Counted from the stretch's first letter, positions 1-12,261 are shown. The stretch: 64,000 nt of DNA from an uncultured Prevotella sp. (GCA_900551055.1 URUK01000002.1:145275-209274), one strand, 5' to 3'. Program-made: numbers and translations. The notes: generated by a model from the letters alone, not told the origin.

Positions 1-1
1 C

Positions 2-2494
2 GCCGCAGGGCAGTTCGTCAGCTTCAAATCGGGCGACTTGAAACTGAACAACAACGGGAAAGTTCACATCCATGTTGACGCCAACGACTGCAAAGGCGTA
101 GCCATTGCGGCTGCCAACCTCGCCACAGACATCAACAAAGTATGCGGAGCCGAAACGGCAACGACCGACAAGGCCGACGCTGAAATCATTGCAGGCACGG
201 TAGGACATTCTGCCGAAATAGACAAGATGGTGAAGTCGGGCGCAATCGACGGTAGCGCGCTCAAGGGCAAACGCGAGAAATACATAATAACCACCGTAGG
301 CGGCAAGGTTGTCATTGCCGGCAGCGACAGGCGTGGAACGATATACGGAATATACGAGCTGTCGCGCCAAATCGGCGTTTCTCCGTGGTACTACTGGGCA
401 GACACGCCCGTTGAAAGGCACGAAAGCATATATATAAATAAAGGTGTTTACACTGACGGGGAGCCAGCCGTGCGCTACCGCGGCATATTCCTTAACGACG
501 AAGCGCCATGCCTTACGACATGGGTTAAAAACACTTTCGGCACCGATTACGGCGGCCACGACTTCTACGCAAAGGTGTTCGAGCTGATACTCCGCCTCAA
601 GGGCAACTTCCTGTGGCCTGCCATGTGGGGCTGGGCGTTCTACGCCGACGACCCCCTGAACAGCAGGACTGCCGACGAGATGGGGGTTATCATAGGCACA
701 TCGCACCACGAGCCGATGGCACGCAACCACCAGGAGTGGGCACGCAACCGCGACAAGTACGGCGCATGGGACTATGCCACTAACCAGGAAACCGTTGACC
801 GCTTCTTCCGCGAGGGCGTAGAGCGCGCCAAAAACACTGAAGACATCATCACTATCGGCATGCGCGGCGACGGCGACGCGCCAATGGGAGGCGAGGAAGG
901 CAAAGACCATGAGTTCGTGCCACAGTACCAACGCATGATGAAGCTGATGCAGAAAATCATAGACAACCAGCGTAAAATCATCAGCGACGTGACCGGCCGC
1001 CCGGCCAAGGAGCGTCCGCAGGTGTGGGCATTATATAAAGAGGTGCTCGGATATTACGACAACGGCCTGAAAGTGCCCGACGACGTGACACTGCTTTTGT
1101 GCGACGACAACTGGGGAAACGTCAGGCGCGTGCCCACGGCCAAGGAGCGCAAGCGCAAAGGCGGATGGGGACTTTACTACCACGTTGACTACGTTGGCGG
1201 CCCGAGAAACTCGAAATGGCTGTGCAACACGCCGCCGCAGAACATGTGCGAGCAGCTTACGCTGGCCTACGACTACGGCATAGACCGCCTGTGGATACTC
1301 AACGTAGGCGACCTCAAGCCTATGGAATACGCCATTTCGCTGTTCATGGACATGGCTTGGGAACCAAAGAAACACCAAGCGCAATCAGTCACGGAGCACA
1401 CGGCGGACTTCTGCCGCCAGCAGTTCGGCGACGCACAGGCCGAAGAAGCGGCGCGCATACTCAACCTTTACCTTAAATACAACGGGCGCGTTACCGCCGA
1501 ACTGCTTGACAAAAACACGTACAACCTTGAAACAGGCGAATGGCGGCAGGTGGCCGACGAGTACATGCGGCTCGAAGCGGAAGCCCTGCGCCAGTTCATA
1601 ACCCTGCCCGAAGAATACAGGGACACTTACCGCGAGCTCATCCTGTTCCCCGTCCAGGCCATGTCGAACCTGTACCAGATGTACTACGCACAGGCCATGA
1701 ACAACAGGCTGTACCAGCTCGGCGACCCGGCGGCCAACCTCTGGGCCGACCGCGTGGCGGAGGCTTTCAGGCGCGACTCCATGCTCTGCGCACAGTACAA
1801 CCACGACATAGCCGGCGGCAAATGGAACGGAATGATGATACAAAAACACATAGGCTACACCGACTGGCACGACAACTTCGAACGCGACATGATGCCCGAA
1901 GTGCACCGTATCGACGGCAACGCGCACGGCGGATTCACCCACAAGGCTGCCGGAGGCTACGTGGCCATGGAGGCGGAGCACTATTTCAGCAAGGCCGACG
2001 GCGGCGAGGCGGCATGGACGGTGATACCGTACATGGGACGCACGTTGAGCGGCATATCGCTGCAACCTTATACGAAGCCCGTTGACGGCGCGTCGCTGAC
2101 CTACCGCTTCACCACGCCTGAAAAGACCGGAGGCGACACAAAAGAGGTGAAAGTACACATCATCGTGAAGTCAACGCTCGACTTCCTCAACAAGGGCGGC
2201 CTTACATACAGCGTGGCTCTGGACGGAGGCGGGCCGCAGACGGTAAACTTCAACAAGAACCTCAACGAAGAGGGGGACAACACCTACACCGTATACTACC
2301 CCACGGTGGCGCGCCGCGTGGTCGAAAGTGTTGTCACATTGCCCCTTGGCAACGGGCACGACGGCACCCACGAGCTTGTCATCACCCCCAACGACCCTGG
2401 CATAGTGTTCGAGAAGATTGTAGTCGACATGGGCGGCTACAAGCCTTCATACCTCTTCATGGACGCATCCGTGAAAGAAAGGACGAAACCCTGA
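2..2494 (+). CDS. GH115 xylan alpha-1,2-glucuronidase, 5'-truncated by the window edge
   Basis: The reading frame is open from base 2, so the gene starts upstream of the window; the TTG at 38 is only an internal codon. The visible 830 residues match GH115, which removes (4-O-methyl)glucuronic acid from internal xylose residues of glucuronoxylan. Family-typical stretches are RYRGIFLNDEAP (about 475-510), NFLWPAMWGWAFYADDP (about 607-657), GTSHHEPMARNHQEW (about 697-740), a block with EVLGYYDNGL followed by LLLCDDNWGN (about 1040-1120) and a C-terminal beta-rich domain. The N-terminal signal peptide is outside the window. It lies 279 bp before a hybrid two-component regulator and the GH67 gene, whose product does the complementary removal from chain ends. 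The family call is firm; periplasmic or outer-membrane location is inferred. Confidence 0.93.
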   Translation, partial: AAGQFVSFKSGDLKLNNNGKVHIHVDANDCKGVAIAAANLATDINKVCGAETATTDKADAEIIAGTVGHSAEIDKMVKSGAIDGSALKGKREKYIITTVGGKVVIAGSDRRGTIYGIYELSRQIGVSPWYYWADTPVERHESIYINKGVYTDGEPAVRYRGIFLNDEAPCLTTWVKNTFGTDYGGHDFYAKVFELILRLKGNFLWPAMWGWAFYADDPLNSRTADEMGVIIGTSHHEPMARNHQEWARNRDKYGAWDYATNQETVDRFFREGVERAKNTEDIITIGMRGDGDAPMGGEEGKDHEFVPQYQRMMKLMQKIIDNQRKIISDVTGRPAKERPQVWALYKEVLGYYDNGLKVPDDVTLLLCDDNWGNVRRVPTAKERKRKGGWGLYYHVDYVGGPRNSKWLCNTPPQNMCEQLTLAYDYGIDRLWILNVGDLKPMEYAISLFMDMAWEPKKHQAQSVTEHTADFCRQQFGDAQAEEAARILNLYLKYNGRVTAELLDKNTYNLETGEWRQVADEYMRLEAEALRQFITLPEEYRDTYRELILFPVQAMSNLYQMYYAQAMNNRLYQLGDPAANLWADRVAEAFRRDSMLCAQYNHDIAGGKWNGMMIQKHIGYTDWHDNFERDMMPEVHRIDGNAHGGFTHKAAGGYVAMEAEHYFSKADGGEAAWTVIPYMGRTLSGISLQPYTKPVDGASLTYRFTTPEKTGGDTKEVKVHIIVKSTLDFLNKGGLTYSVALDGGGPQTVNFNKNLNEEGDNTYTVYYPTVARRVVESVVTLPLGNGHDGTHELVITPNDPGIVFEKIVVDMGGYKPSYLFMDASVKERTKP

Positions 2495-2632
2495 ATATCA
2501 ACTTTTTAACGACAAACGCTTGCCGTTTTACCGCCAATTTACTAACTTCGCACTTGCAAGCCGGCCGCCGGCCGAACGCAAGCGCCAAGCAAGACGGCAA
2601 CGGCAAGCTGGCAAGAGGCGGCATCCCGTGCT

Positions 2633-2688
2633 GCAAAAGGCGGCCTTTCACAGCGTAAAAGGCCACCTTTTGCAAACCGAAAGACCAC
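2633..2688. repeat. 22-bp-period palindromic repeat array (copy A)
   Basis: Two full hairpin units (AAAGGCGGCCTTT, then AAAAGGCCACCTTTT) plus a degenerate third stand between the GH115 stop and the regulator gene. The rest of 2495-2773 shows no ORF or clear promoter. Confidence 0.8.
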
Positions 2689-2773
2689 ATATTAAACCGT
2701 AAGCACACACGGCACGGATGGTTACAAACACACGGCAAGACACCGTTCGTCGCAACGGATTAAAACAATATTC

Positions 2774-5700
2774 ATGCGAAATGTTACAATTTACCCCCCC
2801 CGAAAGGCTGTTCGGACTAAAAGCGTAATAACAACCATAGCAGCCTGCCTCATAGCCGCGGTCACCGCTGTGGCCGACAGCGGCCACCTTTACACCGCAG
2901 ACGAGCTTACCAGCAGCCTCATCAGCTGCATCAGCCAGGACAAGTACGGCTACATTTGGGTAGGAACGGAAAACGGCCTCAACAAGTTTGACGGCTACCG
3001 CTTCACCAACTACATGAAGGACAATCTCGACGAAAAGGACTCCACATCGCTGGCAAGCAACGACATAACCAAAATCCTGTCTGACAGGCAAGGCCGCCTG
3101 TGGATAGGCTGCGAGCTGGGACTGATGACATACGACGCCGAGAACGACAACTTCAGGCACTACCGCTTCCCGACAGGATTGAAACCGAGGGTGCAGGACA
3201 TACTGCAGGCACGCAACGGCGACATCATAATAGGCACGGCAGGCTACGGACTGTTCAAAATCAAGTCAGGAACCGACGTGATAACGCCCGACGAGCGCCT
3301 TGGCTGGAACAGCAAATACAAGTTCTCCAGCAAGCTGTTCATCGACAGGCGCGGCGACATATGGCTGTCAAACCACCTGCAACTCATAGCAAAGGCAAGC
3401 CACGACGACAATGACGGAAGAATAAAGGAATACAAGTCGCCGTGCGGCTCGGCCGTCAGCTTCATAGACACCGGCAACAAGGGATTTATCATTGTCTGCC
3501 TGTACGGCATAATGAAGTACGACTACGCCACAGGCAAACTTACCGTTGCCGACTACGACATGAGCCTGCTCAACCGCAACGTGTCCATCAGGAAGGCCAT
3601 AGCCGACCAAGACGGGAACATTTACATCGGCACGTCGGGCAAAGGGCTGATGGTAATCCCTCACGGCAGCAAGAAGCTGCAGAAGGTGGAAACGAAAGAC
3701 AAGACTTTCGACTTGTCCACTTCCAACATCAACGACATATTCGAAGACAAGGACAAGAACATCTGGATAAGCTGCTACAAGCGCGGCATATACATGCTGA
3801 ACTACGAGAAAGACGCCTTCAACCAGTGGGACTTCACCTCGCAGAGATACTTCCTTGGCAGCGGACTGTCGTCAATCTCGGCTGGCGACAACGGCGACAT
3901 ACTCGCCATTGTGCAGAAAGCCGGCGTGTACATCTTCGACAAGCACGGACGCATCACGGCCCATCCCGACTCGCCCTACGGCGCAAGCACCATCTACAAG
4001 GACAAGCGCGGGGACTTCTGGCTTTGTACGGAGAACGCCATATACTCGTATAATCCGTACAAAGGCACGTACGAGCTGAAGAACGAATACGGCGGCTACG
4101 ACATCGTATGCATGACCGACGACGGCAAAGGCCGCCTGTACCTCTGCGACTACGGCAAGGAGCTGTGCGTCTACGACACTCGCACAGGCCGCCAGACAAC
4201 TTTCAGCATGACCGACCGCAGGCGTCTCGGCACCATCTGCAACAACTGGATAAAAGCCATGTTCATAGACAGCCGCGGCCTGCTTTGGATAGGAACATCC
4301 AACGGGGTGTCGTGCATGGACACGCGCGACTTCAACTTCAACGTGCTTTGGAAGGACGAGATACTGCCCGGATTGCAGAGCCTCTCGTTCTGCGAGATGC
4401 CCGGAGGCGACGTGTTAATAGGCACAAACAACGGCCTGTACGTGTACGTGAGGAAGACAGGAAAGATAGAACTCTTCCCCGGTTCTGAGAAGCTGCGCGA
4501 CAGGTCGGTGTACGGCATCGTAACAGACAAGGCCGGAGACATCTGGCTAAGTACATCCCGCGGCATCCTGATGTACGACAAGGGCAAGCAGAGCTTCATC
4601 AGCCACGTCAGCGGCAACGGCCTTTCAAACCATGAATACGTGCTCGGGGCCGCAGTCAAGTCAGCCAACGACCGCATAGCATTCGGCGCGAACGACGGCG
4701 TAACGGTGTTCTACCCCGAAGAAGTGAAGAACAGCACCATCGAAATGGACAGAGTGTATCTCACCAACTTCATAATAAACGGCAAGCCGACGTTCTGCTT
4801 CAAAAACGACTTTGAGGTACCGTACAACAGCAACATGATGCAGCTGGAATTCTCACTGCTCAACTACAAGCACACAAACGAGATAAAGTTCCAATATAAA
4901 ATCAACGACAGCAAGGAATGGCAGACCGTAAGGGACGGCTCCAACTCAATCCAGTTCAACGAGCTCAAGCCCGGAAAATACGAGATTTACGTCAGGGCCG
5001 AGTGTAACGGCAAATACTCGAAGGAGACCAAGAAGATTACCATCACGGTGAGAAACCCATGGTATTCGTCAACCACGGCATGGCTCTTCTACATCGCCGC
5101 GCTGATAAGCATCGTAGCATACATCATGTGGCAGTATGAGAAAAACAAGCGCGAAGAACTTGAAGAAGCCAAGATGCGCATACTAATCAACGCCACACAC
5201 GACATACGCTCGCCGCTCACGCTCATCATCGGCCCCCTGAACAAGCTGAAACAGAGAATTACCGACAAGGAAAGCCGCGCCGACATTGAAACCATAGACC
5301 ACAATGCGCAAAGGCTGTTGCTGCTCGTCAACCAGATACTCGACGAAAGGCGCATCGACAAAAAACAGATGCACCTGCACTGCCAGCATACCGACGTGAC
5401 GGCTCTCGTGAAGGGCATTACGGCCATGTTCCAAAGCAACGCACGGCAACACGGCATAAGCCTGACAGTAAATAGCGAAGGGGAAGTGTATGCCTGGATT
5501 GATCGCACAAACTTCGAGAAGGTAATCCAGAACCTGCTGTCAAACTCCTTCAAGTTCACTTCAGACGGAGGCGAAATCAGCATAACGCTGAAAAACGACG
5601 GCGAAAACATAAAAATAGAAGTCGCAGACACAGGCATCGGCTTCAACGGAGAGAACACCGAAAAACTGTTCGACCGCTTCTACCAGGGCAAAAACACCAC

Positions 5701-6760
5701 AGGCACATCTTCAGCCGGCACAGGCATCGGGCTGAACCTATGCCGCACGCTCGTACAGATGCACGGAGGCACAATCAAAGCGTCCAACCGAACCGACGGG
5801 AAACACGGCGCACTGATGACGATAACACTGCCAACGGGCAACAAGCACCTGAAACCTGAAGAAATAATAGACGACCAACAGGCGGTGCAGAAGCCGCAGG
5901 CCGACACGCAAAAACATCACGCAAGCAAGAGCTACAGGATACTTGTTGTGGACGATGACCCTGAGATTTTGAAATACATTTGCGACGAACTTGGCGAATG
6001 GTACAGGTTCAACGGAGTGCCGAACGGCAAGGAAGCATTGCAGGCCTTGCTGTCAAACAAGTACGACCTGGTAATCTCCGACATCATGATGCCGGTCATG
6101 GATGGCATCGCCTTGTTGAAAAACATAAGGGCAAACAGCCTCATATCCGACATTCCGGTGATACTGCTCACATCCAAGACCGATGCCGCCGACAGGCTTG
6201 AAGGCTTCAAGAAAGGCGCAGACGCATATCTTCCCAAGCCGTTCGACATGGTAGAATTGCGCATCATGATTGACCACTTGGTAGGCCGCGTGCGCCATCT
6301 GAGAGGCAAATTCTCAGGAGCGCAGAACCAGGAAGGCAAGGTGGAGCAAATAAAAGTGAAGGGGAACAACGACGCACTGATGGAGCGCATAATGAAATCT
6401 GTCAACAAGAACCTGTCCAACCCCGACTTCAACGTTGAGGAACTGACCAACGACGTTGGCATAAGCCGTGCCCAACTGCACCGCAAGATGAAGGAAATTA
6501 CGGGCATATCGGCAGGCGAATTCATACGCAACCTACGTTTGGAACAGGCCGCAAGGCTGATTTGCGAGGGCAAAATCAACATAACCCAAGTGGCGTACAA
6601 CGTCGGTTTCAACAACCAGACACACTTTTCCACCATATTTAAAAAGCACTTCGGCATGTCCCCCACTGAATATGCGGAGAAGAAAATGGACGCAGCCGGG
6701 CCTGAAAGGAAAGAAGCAGAGGCTGACAACGACAACGACGACAAGCTAACAAACAAATGA
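2774..6760 (+). CDS. Hybrid two-component system sensor/regulator (HTCS)
   Basis: At 1328 residues this one protein carries sensor, kinase, receiver and DNA-binding modules, as Bacteroidota polysaccharide-locus regulators do. In order: an N-terminal hydrophobic export or anchor segment (about 18-34), periplasmic two-component-propeller repeats (about 45-650, many IWVGTENGL-like motifs), a Y_Y_Y domain (about 700-765), one membrane span (about 768-785), HisKA with phospho-acceptor His809 in THDIRSP, HATPase_c (about 910-1030, N-box QNLLSNSFKF), a receiver (about 1055-1170, Asp1103 in SDIMMPVMDG), and an AraC-type HTH (about 1215-1310). The gene is 7 bp before the GH67 gene, so it is probably co-transcribed with enzymes it controls. 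The ligand is inferred to be a xylo- or glucuronoxylo-oligosaccharide. Confidence 0.95.
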   Translation: MRNVTIYPPRKAVRTKSVITTIAACLIAAVTAVADSGHLYTADELTSSLISCISQDKYGYIWVGTENGLNKFDGYRFTNYMKDNLDEKDSTSLASNDITKILSDRQGRLWIGCELGLMTYDAENDNFRHYRFPTGLKPRVQDILQARNGDIIIGTAGYGLFKIKSGTDVITPDERLGWNSKYKFSSKLFIDRRGDIWLSNHLQLIAKASHDDNDGRIKEYKSPCGSAVSFIDTGNKGFIIVCLYGIMKYDYATGKLTVADYDMSLLNRNVSIRKAIADQDGNIYIGTSGKGLMVIPHGSKKLQKVETKDKTFDLSTSNINDIFEDKDKNIWISCYKRGIYMLNYEKDAFNQWDFTSQRYFLGSGLSSISAGDNGDILAIVQKAGVYIFDKHGRITAHPDSPYGASTIYKDKRGDFWLCTENAIYSYNPYKGTYELKNEYGGYDIVCMTDDGKGRLYLCDYGKELCVYDTRTGRQTTFSMTDRRRLGTICNNWIKAMFIDSRGLLWIGTSNGVSCMDTRDFNFNVLWKDEILPGLQSLSFCEMPGGDVLIGTNNGLYVYVRKTGKIELFPGSEKLRDRSVYGIVTDKAGDIWLSTSRGILMYDKGKQSFISHVSGNGLSNHEYVLGAAVKSANDRIAFGANDGVTVFYPEEVKNSTIEMDRVYLTNFIINGKPTFCFKNDFEVPYNSNMMQLEFSLLNYKHTNEIKFQYKINDSKEWQTVRDGSNSIQFNELKPGKYEIYVRAECNGKYSKETKKITITVRNPWYSSTTAWLFYIAALISIVAYIMWQYEKNKREELEEAKMRILINATHDIRSPLTLIIGPLNKLKQRITDKESRADIETIDHNAQRLLLLVNQILDERRIDKKQMHLHCQHTDVTALVKGITAMFQSNARQHGISLTVNSEGEVYAWIDRTNFEKVIQNLLSNSFKFTSDGGEISITLKNDGENIKIEVADTGIGFNGENTEKLFDRFYQGKNTTGTSSAGTGIGLNLCRTLVQMHGGTIKASNRTDGKHGALMTITLPTGNKHLKPEEIIDDQQAVQKPQADTQKHHASKSYRILVVDDDPEILKYICDELGEWYRFNGVPNGKEALQALLSNKYDLVISDIMMPVMDGIALLKNIRANSLISDIPVILLTSKTDAADRLEGFKKGADAYLPKPFDMVELRIMIDHLVGRVRHLRGKFSGAQNQEGKVEQIKVKGNNDALMERIMKSVNKNLSNPDFNVEELTNDVGISRAQLHRKMKEITGISAGEFIRNLRLEQAARLICEGKINITQVAYNVGFNNQTHFSTIFKKHFGMSPTEYAEKKMDAAGPERKEAEADNDNDDKLTNK

Positions 6761-6767
6761 CATAACC

Positions 6768-8693
<1,926 letters not shown>

Positions 8694-8697
8694 AGCC

Positions 8698-10515
8698 ATG
8701 CCAAAGAACATCTTGAAAACCATTGTCGCCGCCCTCATGCTATGTCCTGCGGCGACAGCCACGGCACAGGCCGTGCTTGAAAAAAGCGCCAACGGCGCCC
8801 ACATCAAAGTCAACGGACAGCCGATGCTCATACTCGGCGGCGAACTAAGCAACTCCGCCGCGACATGTTTCGAGGACATAGACCGCGTTATGCCCGAGAT
8901 GAAAAGCCTCGGGCTGAACACCGTCCTCGTGCCCGCCCAGTGGGACTTGATAGAGCCGCGTGAGGGCGAATACGACCTTTCGCTCATAGGACGCACCATC
9001 GACAAGGCACGCGAAAACCAGCTGAAAGTGGTCTTCCTGTGGTTCGGCGCATGGAAAAACTCCATGAGCTGCTACGCCCCGATGTGGTTCAAGGAGGACA
9101 CCAAGCGCTTTCCGCGCGCCATGACCGCCACGGGCAAGCCGATGGAAATAGCCAGCGCGTTCTCGAAGAACGTGCTCGAGGCCAACCGCCGCGCCTTCAC
9201 CAAGCTGATGGAATACATCGCAGAGAAGGACAAGGGGCAGTCAACCGTCATCATGGTGCAGGTTGAAAACGAGATAGGCATGCTTGAGAACGCGCGCGAC
9301 TACTCGCCGGAAGCCACACGGCTGTACAACGCCGACGTGCCGCAAGACCTGCTTTCATACCTTGAAAGCAACGCCAAGACCCTGCATCCATACACGCTGA
9401 AGAAGCTCACCGGCAGCGGAACATACTCCGCCGACAGCCGCAAGGCCCTCTCGCAGAAGCTCAAGCGCGGCGGCACATGGGGCGGAATGTTCGGCGACGA
9501 CATATATACCGAGGAAATGTTCATGGCCTACCACTACGCCAAATACGTGGAGCAGCTTGCACAGAAGGCACAGGCCATACACGGCATTCCGCTTTACGTC
9601 AACGCCGCCCTCAACAGCCGGGGGCGCAAACCGGGCGAATATCCGTCGGCAGGGCCGCTCGCCCACCTCATTGACATGTGGCGTTGCGCCGCTCCGGGCA
9701 TATCGATGCTGTCGCCAGACATCTACGACACCGGCTTCAAAAGCTGGGCTTCACAGTACGACCTGCCCGGAAATCCGCTCTTCATACCCGAGTCCCGCTG
9801 TTGCGAAAACAGCGGAGTGCGCGCCATGTACACCTTCGGCGAGCACCATGCGGTAGGCTTCTGCCCCTTCGCCATCGACGTCGCGTCACCGAAAGACAAG
9901 GCTTCGGTCAAGGGAAGCTACGCCATGCTCAACCAGCTTGCACCGCTGCTGATTGGGGAGCAGACGAGTGACAAGCAGACGGGCAACGAGGCAAAATCAC
10001 TTGCCAACTCGTCAACTCGTGCCTTGTCTGCTAAAAAAACATGGGGACTGCTACTCGACAAGGCCGACAACGGACGCACAATAACCGACGACGGCCTTGT
10101 GATGACCTGCAACCACTACTTCACACTGCCGTGGGACGCCCGGGCAAAGGCCGAGACATGGCCCGAAGGCGGAGGCATCATCATCAAGTTGGGCAAGAAC
10201 GACTACATTGTGGCCGGCAACGGCATAGTGGTGAAATTCCAGACTGAAACGGAAAAGGCGCAGGAAGAAAACCGTGCGCTCGGCGAAGACGGCTTCGCAC
10301 TGTCCGGACAAGCCACCGCCAAGAAAGCCGAAGGCGGCAAGAAGTTCTCCGGGAAGCGCATCGGCATAGGCACAGTCGATGAAGTGTCGATTGACGGGAA
10401 CGGCACAATGAGCTACCTGCGCCGCCTCAACGGCGACCAGACCCACCAGGGCCGCCACGTCAGCATATCGTCGGGCGACAACAAGATACTGCACGTCCGC
10501 CTGTACGAATATTGA
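8698..10515 (+). CDS. GH35-family beta-galactosidase-like glycosidase with DUF5597-type C-terminus
   Basis: The 605-residue protein has a signal peptide (cleavage near ATAQA) and a TIM-barrel start typical of GH35/GH42 (LVPAQWDLIEPREGEYD). The likely acid/base is Glu192 in VQVENEIG and the likely nucleophile is Glu365 in LFIPESR, both as in clan GH-A. The C-terminal half (about 400-605) is beta-rich and resembles the DUF5597 region of Bacteroidota relatives. It sits 4 bp after GH67. In a glucuronoxylan locus it could remove galactose or a related cap from side chains, but specificity cannot be read from sequence. It ends at a 22-bp-period repeat array. Confidence 0.88.
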   Translation: MPKNILKTIVAALMLCPAATATAQAVLEKSANGAHIKVNGQPMLILGGELSNSAATCFEDIDRVMPEMKSLGLNTVLVPAQWDLIEPREGEYDLSLIGRTIDKARENQLKVVFLWFGAWKNSMSCYAPMWFKEDTKRFPRAMTATGKPMEIASAFSKNVLEANRRAFTKLMEYIAEKDKGQSTVIMVQVENEIGMLENARDYSPEATRLYNADVPQDLLSYLESNAKTLHPYTLKKLTGSGTYSADSRKALSQKLKRGGTWGGMFGDDIYTEEMFMAYHYAKYVEQLAQKAQAIHGIPLYVNAALNSRGRKPGEYPSAGPLAHLIDMWRCAAPGISMLSPDIYDTGFKSWASQYDLPGNPLFIPESRCCENSGVRAMYTFGEHHAVGFCPFAIDVASPKDKASVKGSYAMLNQLAPLLIGEQTSDKQTGNEAKSLANSSTRALSAKKTWGLLLDKADNGRTITDDGLVMTCNHYFTLPWDARAKAETWPEGGGIIIKLGKNDYIVAGNGIVVKFQTETEKAQEENRALGEDGFALSGQATAKKAEGGKKFSGKRIGIGTVDEVSIDGNGTMSYLRRLNGDQTHQGRHVSISSGDNKILHVRLYEY

Positions 10516-10547
10516 CAACGCGCAACAGCCCCGCAACCAACGCTGTT

Positions 10548-10637
10548 GCAAAAGGCCGTAAACCGCACGCCAAAAGACCATCTTTTACACCTTAAAAGGC
10601 CACCTTTTACACGCTAAAAGGCGGCCTTTCGCATTGC
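10548..10637. repeat. 22-bp-period palindromic repeat array (copy B)
   Basis: Four units follow the GH35 stop: a degenerate one, then stems AAAAGA/TCTTTT, AAAAGG/CCTTTT and AAAGGC/GCCTTT. A tail ending CAAGTTAC (to about 10668) resembles that of other copies. Confidence 0.85.
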
Positions 10638-10698
10638 CTCACGCAACATCCTGACTTCCAACAAGTTACGGCACGGCATGAAAAATACACCCGCAAGA

Positions 10699-10730
10699 TG
10701 TGTGAAATACGGGAAAATGCTGTAATTTTG
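10699..10730 (+). promoter_or_regulatory. Promoter of yhhQ-queF
   Basis: The -7 box TAATTTTG is at 10723-10730, with a weak TGTG 20 bp upstream in the -33 position. It would give a leader of about 330 nt containing the long hairpin at 10749-11033. Confidence 0.6.
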
Positions 10731-10748
10731 CACGCGGAAAAGAATTTA

Positions 10749-11033
10749 GGTTGTGAGGTCTTACGGTTATGAGGTTTTACTGTTTTAGGGTTATGAGGTC
10801 ATAAGGTTGTGAGGTCATACGGTTATGCGGCAGTATGGCTATACGGTTCTTGGGCGTTGCAGCAGTACAAGTCAGCCAATGCGTTGTACACATGCAATCA
10901 TATACCCCTAAAACCTTATCACCACACAACCGTAGAACCCCATAACCGTATGACCTCACAACCTTATAACCGCACAACCCTACAACCAAATAACCGTATA
11001 ACCGCAAAACCCCATAACCGCATAACCGCAAAC
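10749..11033. repeat. Giant inverted repeat with short-period arms in the yhhQ leader
   Basis: The left arm repeats GGTTATGAGGT-like units of about 10 bp; the right arm carries their reverse complements. A 25-bp stretch at 10803-10827 is perfectly complementary to 10941-10965. The interior holds a smaller GTACAA/TTGTAC hairpin. No ORF is credible in 10516-11068 apart from this. Confidence 0.85.
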
Positions 11034-11068
11034 AAGAGTGCTTGTCTAACCTCTTTAAAAACAAGGAA

Positions 11069-11761
11069 ATGGAACAACGTAAACAACAAGTCAGCGTGCT
11101 GTTCATGCTTTTCAGCACGCTGTTCTGCGTCTGCCTGATTACGGCAAACGTACTGGAAACAAAGCAAATCTCATTCGGAGCGGTCAACATCACGGGCGGA
11201 CTGCTCGTCTTCCCCGTGTCATACATCATCAACGACTGCGTGTGCGAGGTGTGGGGTTTCCGCAAGGCACGCCTGCTAATATGGCTGGGCTTCGCCATGA
11301 ACCTGATGTTCGTGGCCTTCGGCGCGCTTGCCGACGCCATCCCCGGAGCGCCCTACTGGCACAACGACGAGGGCTTCCACGCCGTGTTCGGCCTCGCCCC
11401 GCGCATCGCCGCCGCCTCGTTCGTAGCCTTCCTCGCAGGCTCGTTCATCAACGCCTACGTGATGAGCCGCATGAAGATATCGTCACACGGCCGCCACTTC
11501 TCCGTGCGCGCCGTGGTGAGCACCGTCTTCGGCGAGACTGCCGACTCGCTCATATTCTTCCCCCTGGCTCTCTCCGGCGTGGTGCCGGCCGGCGAGATGC
11601 TGCCGCTCATAGTGTCGCAGGTGGTGCTCAAGACGCTGTATGAAATCATAATACTGCCGCTCACCGTGCGCATCGTGCGCAAGACGAAGCGGCACGAGGG
11701 CGAAGACGTATATGACGAAGGAATAAGTTACAACATCTGGAAAGTATTTAAACTGTCATGA
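11069..11761 (+). CDS. yhhQ: Queuosine precursor transporter, YhhQ/DUF165 family
   Basis: The 230-residue integral membrane protein has about six hydrophobic segments and the family blocks TANVLETKQI, FPVSYIINDCVCEVWGFRKAR and the late FGETADSLIFFPLA. YhhQ proteins import preQ0/preQ1 for queuosine synthesis. I prefer the ATG at 11069 to the upstream TTG at 11042, because MEQRKQQ gives a normal short cytosolic N-terminus. The stop overlaps the queF start (ATGA at 11758-11761), so the two are translationally coupled. No other queuosine genes are in the window, consistent with salvage of an imported precursor, though de novo genes could lie elsewhere. Confidence 0.92.
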   Translation: MEQRKQQVSVLFMLFSTLFCVCLITANVLETKQISFGAVNITGGLLVFPVSYIINDCVCEVWGFRKARLLIWLGFAMNLMFVAFGALADAIPGAPYWHNDEGFHAVFGLAPRIAAASFVAFLAGSFINAYVMSRMKISSHGRHFSVRAVVSTVFGETADSLIFFPLALSGVVPAGEMLPLIVSQVVLKTLYEIIILPLTVRIVRKTKRHEGEDVYDEGISYNIWKVFKLS

Positions 11762-12234
11762 CAAACAACGACACACGTAAGGACGAAGGGCTGAAAAGCC
11801 TCGGCCGCAACACCGAATACCGCACGGACTACGCCCCGGAGGTGCTTGAAACCTTTGTGAACAAGCATCAGGAGAACGACTACTGGGTGCGCTTCAACTG
11901 CCCCGAGTTCACGTCGCTGTGCCCCATCACCGGCCAGCCCGACTTCGCCGAAATACGCATAAGCTACATCCCCGACGTGAAGATGGTCGAGAGCAAGAGC
12001 CTGAAGCTATACCTCTTCAGCTTCCGCAACCACGGCGACTTCCACGAAGACTGCGTGAACATCATCATGAAGGACCTCATCCGCCTCATGGACCCCAAAT
12101 ACATAGAGGTGACGGGGCTGTTCACGCCGCGCGGAGGAATAAGCATCTACCCCTACGCCAACTACGGGCGGCCCGGCACTAAATACGAACGGCTGGCCGA
12201 ACAACGCTTCGCCAGCCACGACACGGGGCGCTGA
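11758..12234 (+). CDS. queF: NADPH-dependent 7-cyano-7-deazaguanine (preQ0) reductase
   Basis: The 158-residue cytosolic enzyme reduces the nitrile of preQ0 to the aminomethyl of preQ1 in queuosine tRNA modification. The family signature ESKSLKLYLFSFRNHGDFHED is present with the ES-K-S-K motif, and the catalytic cysteine lies in the segment CPITGQPDFAEI. The length is that of the short, single-domain QueF type. Its start overlaps the stop of yhhQ by four bases, making a transporter-reductase pair for making preQ1 from imported or endogenous preQ0. Confidence 0.95.
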   Translation: MTNNDTRKDEGLKSLGRNTEYRTDYAPEVLETFVNKHQENDYWVRFNCPEFTSLCPITGQPDFAEIRISYIPDVKMVESKSLKLYLFSFRNHGDFHEDCVNIIMKDLIRLMDPKYIEVTGLFTPRGGISIYPYANYGRPGTKYERLAEQRFASHDTGR

Positions 12235-12261
12235 TTACAACCCGGTGATGACCGTCTTGTG

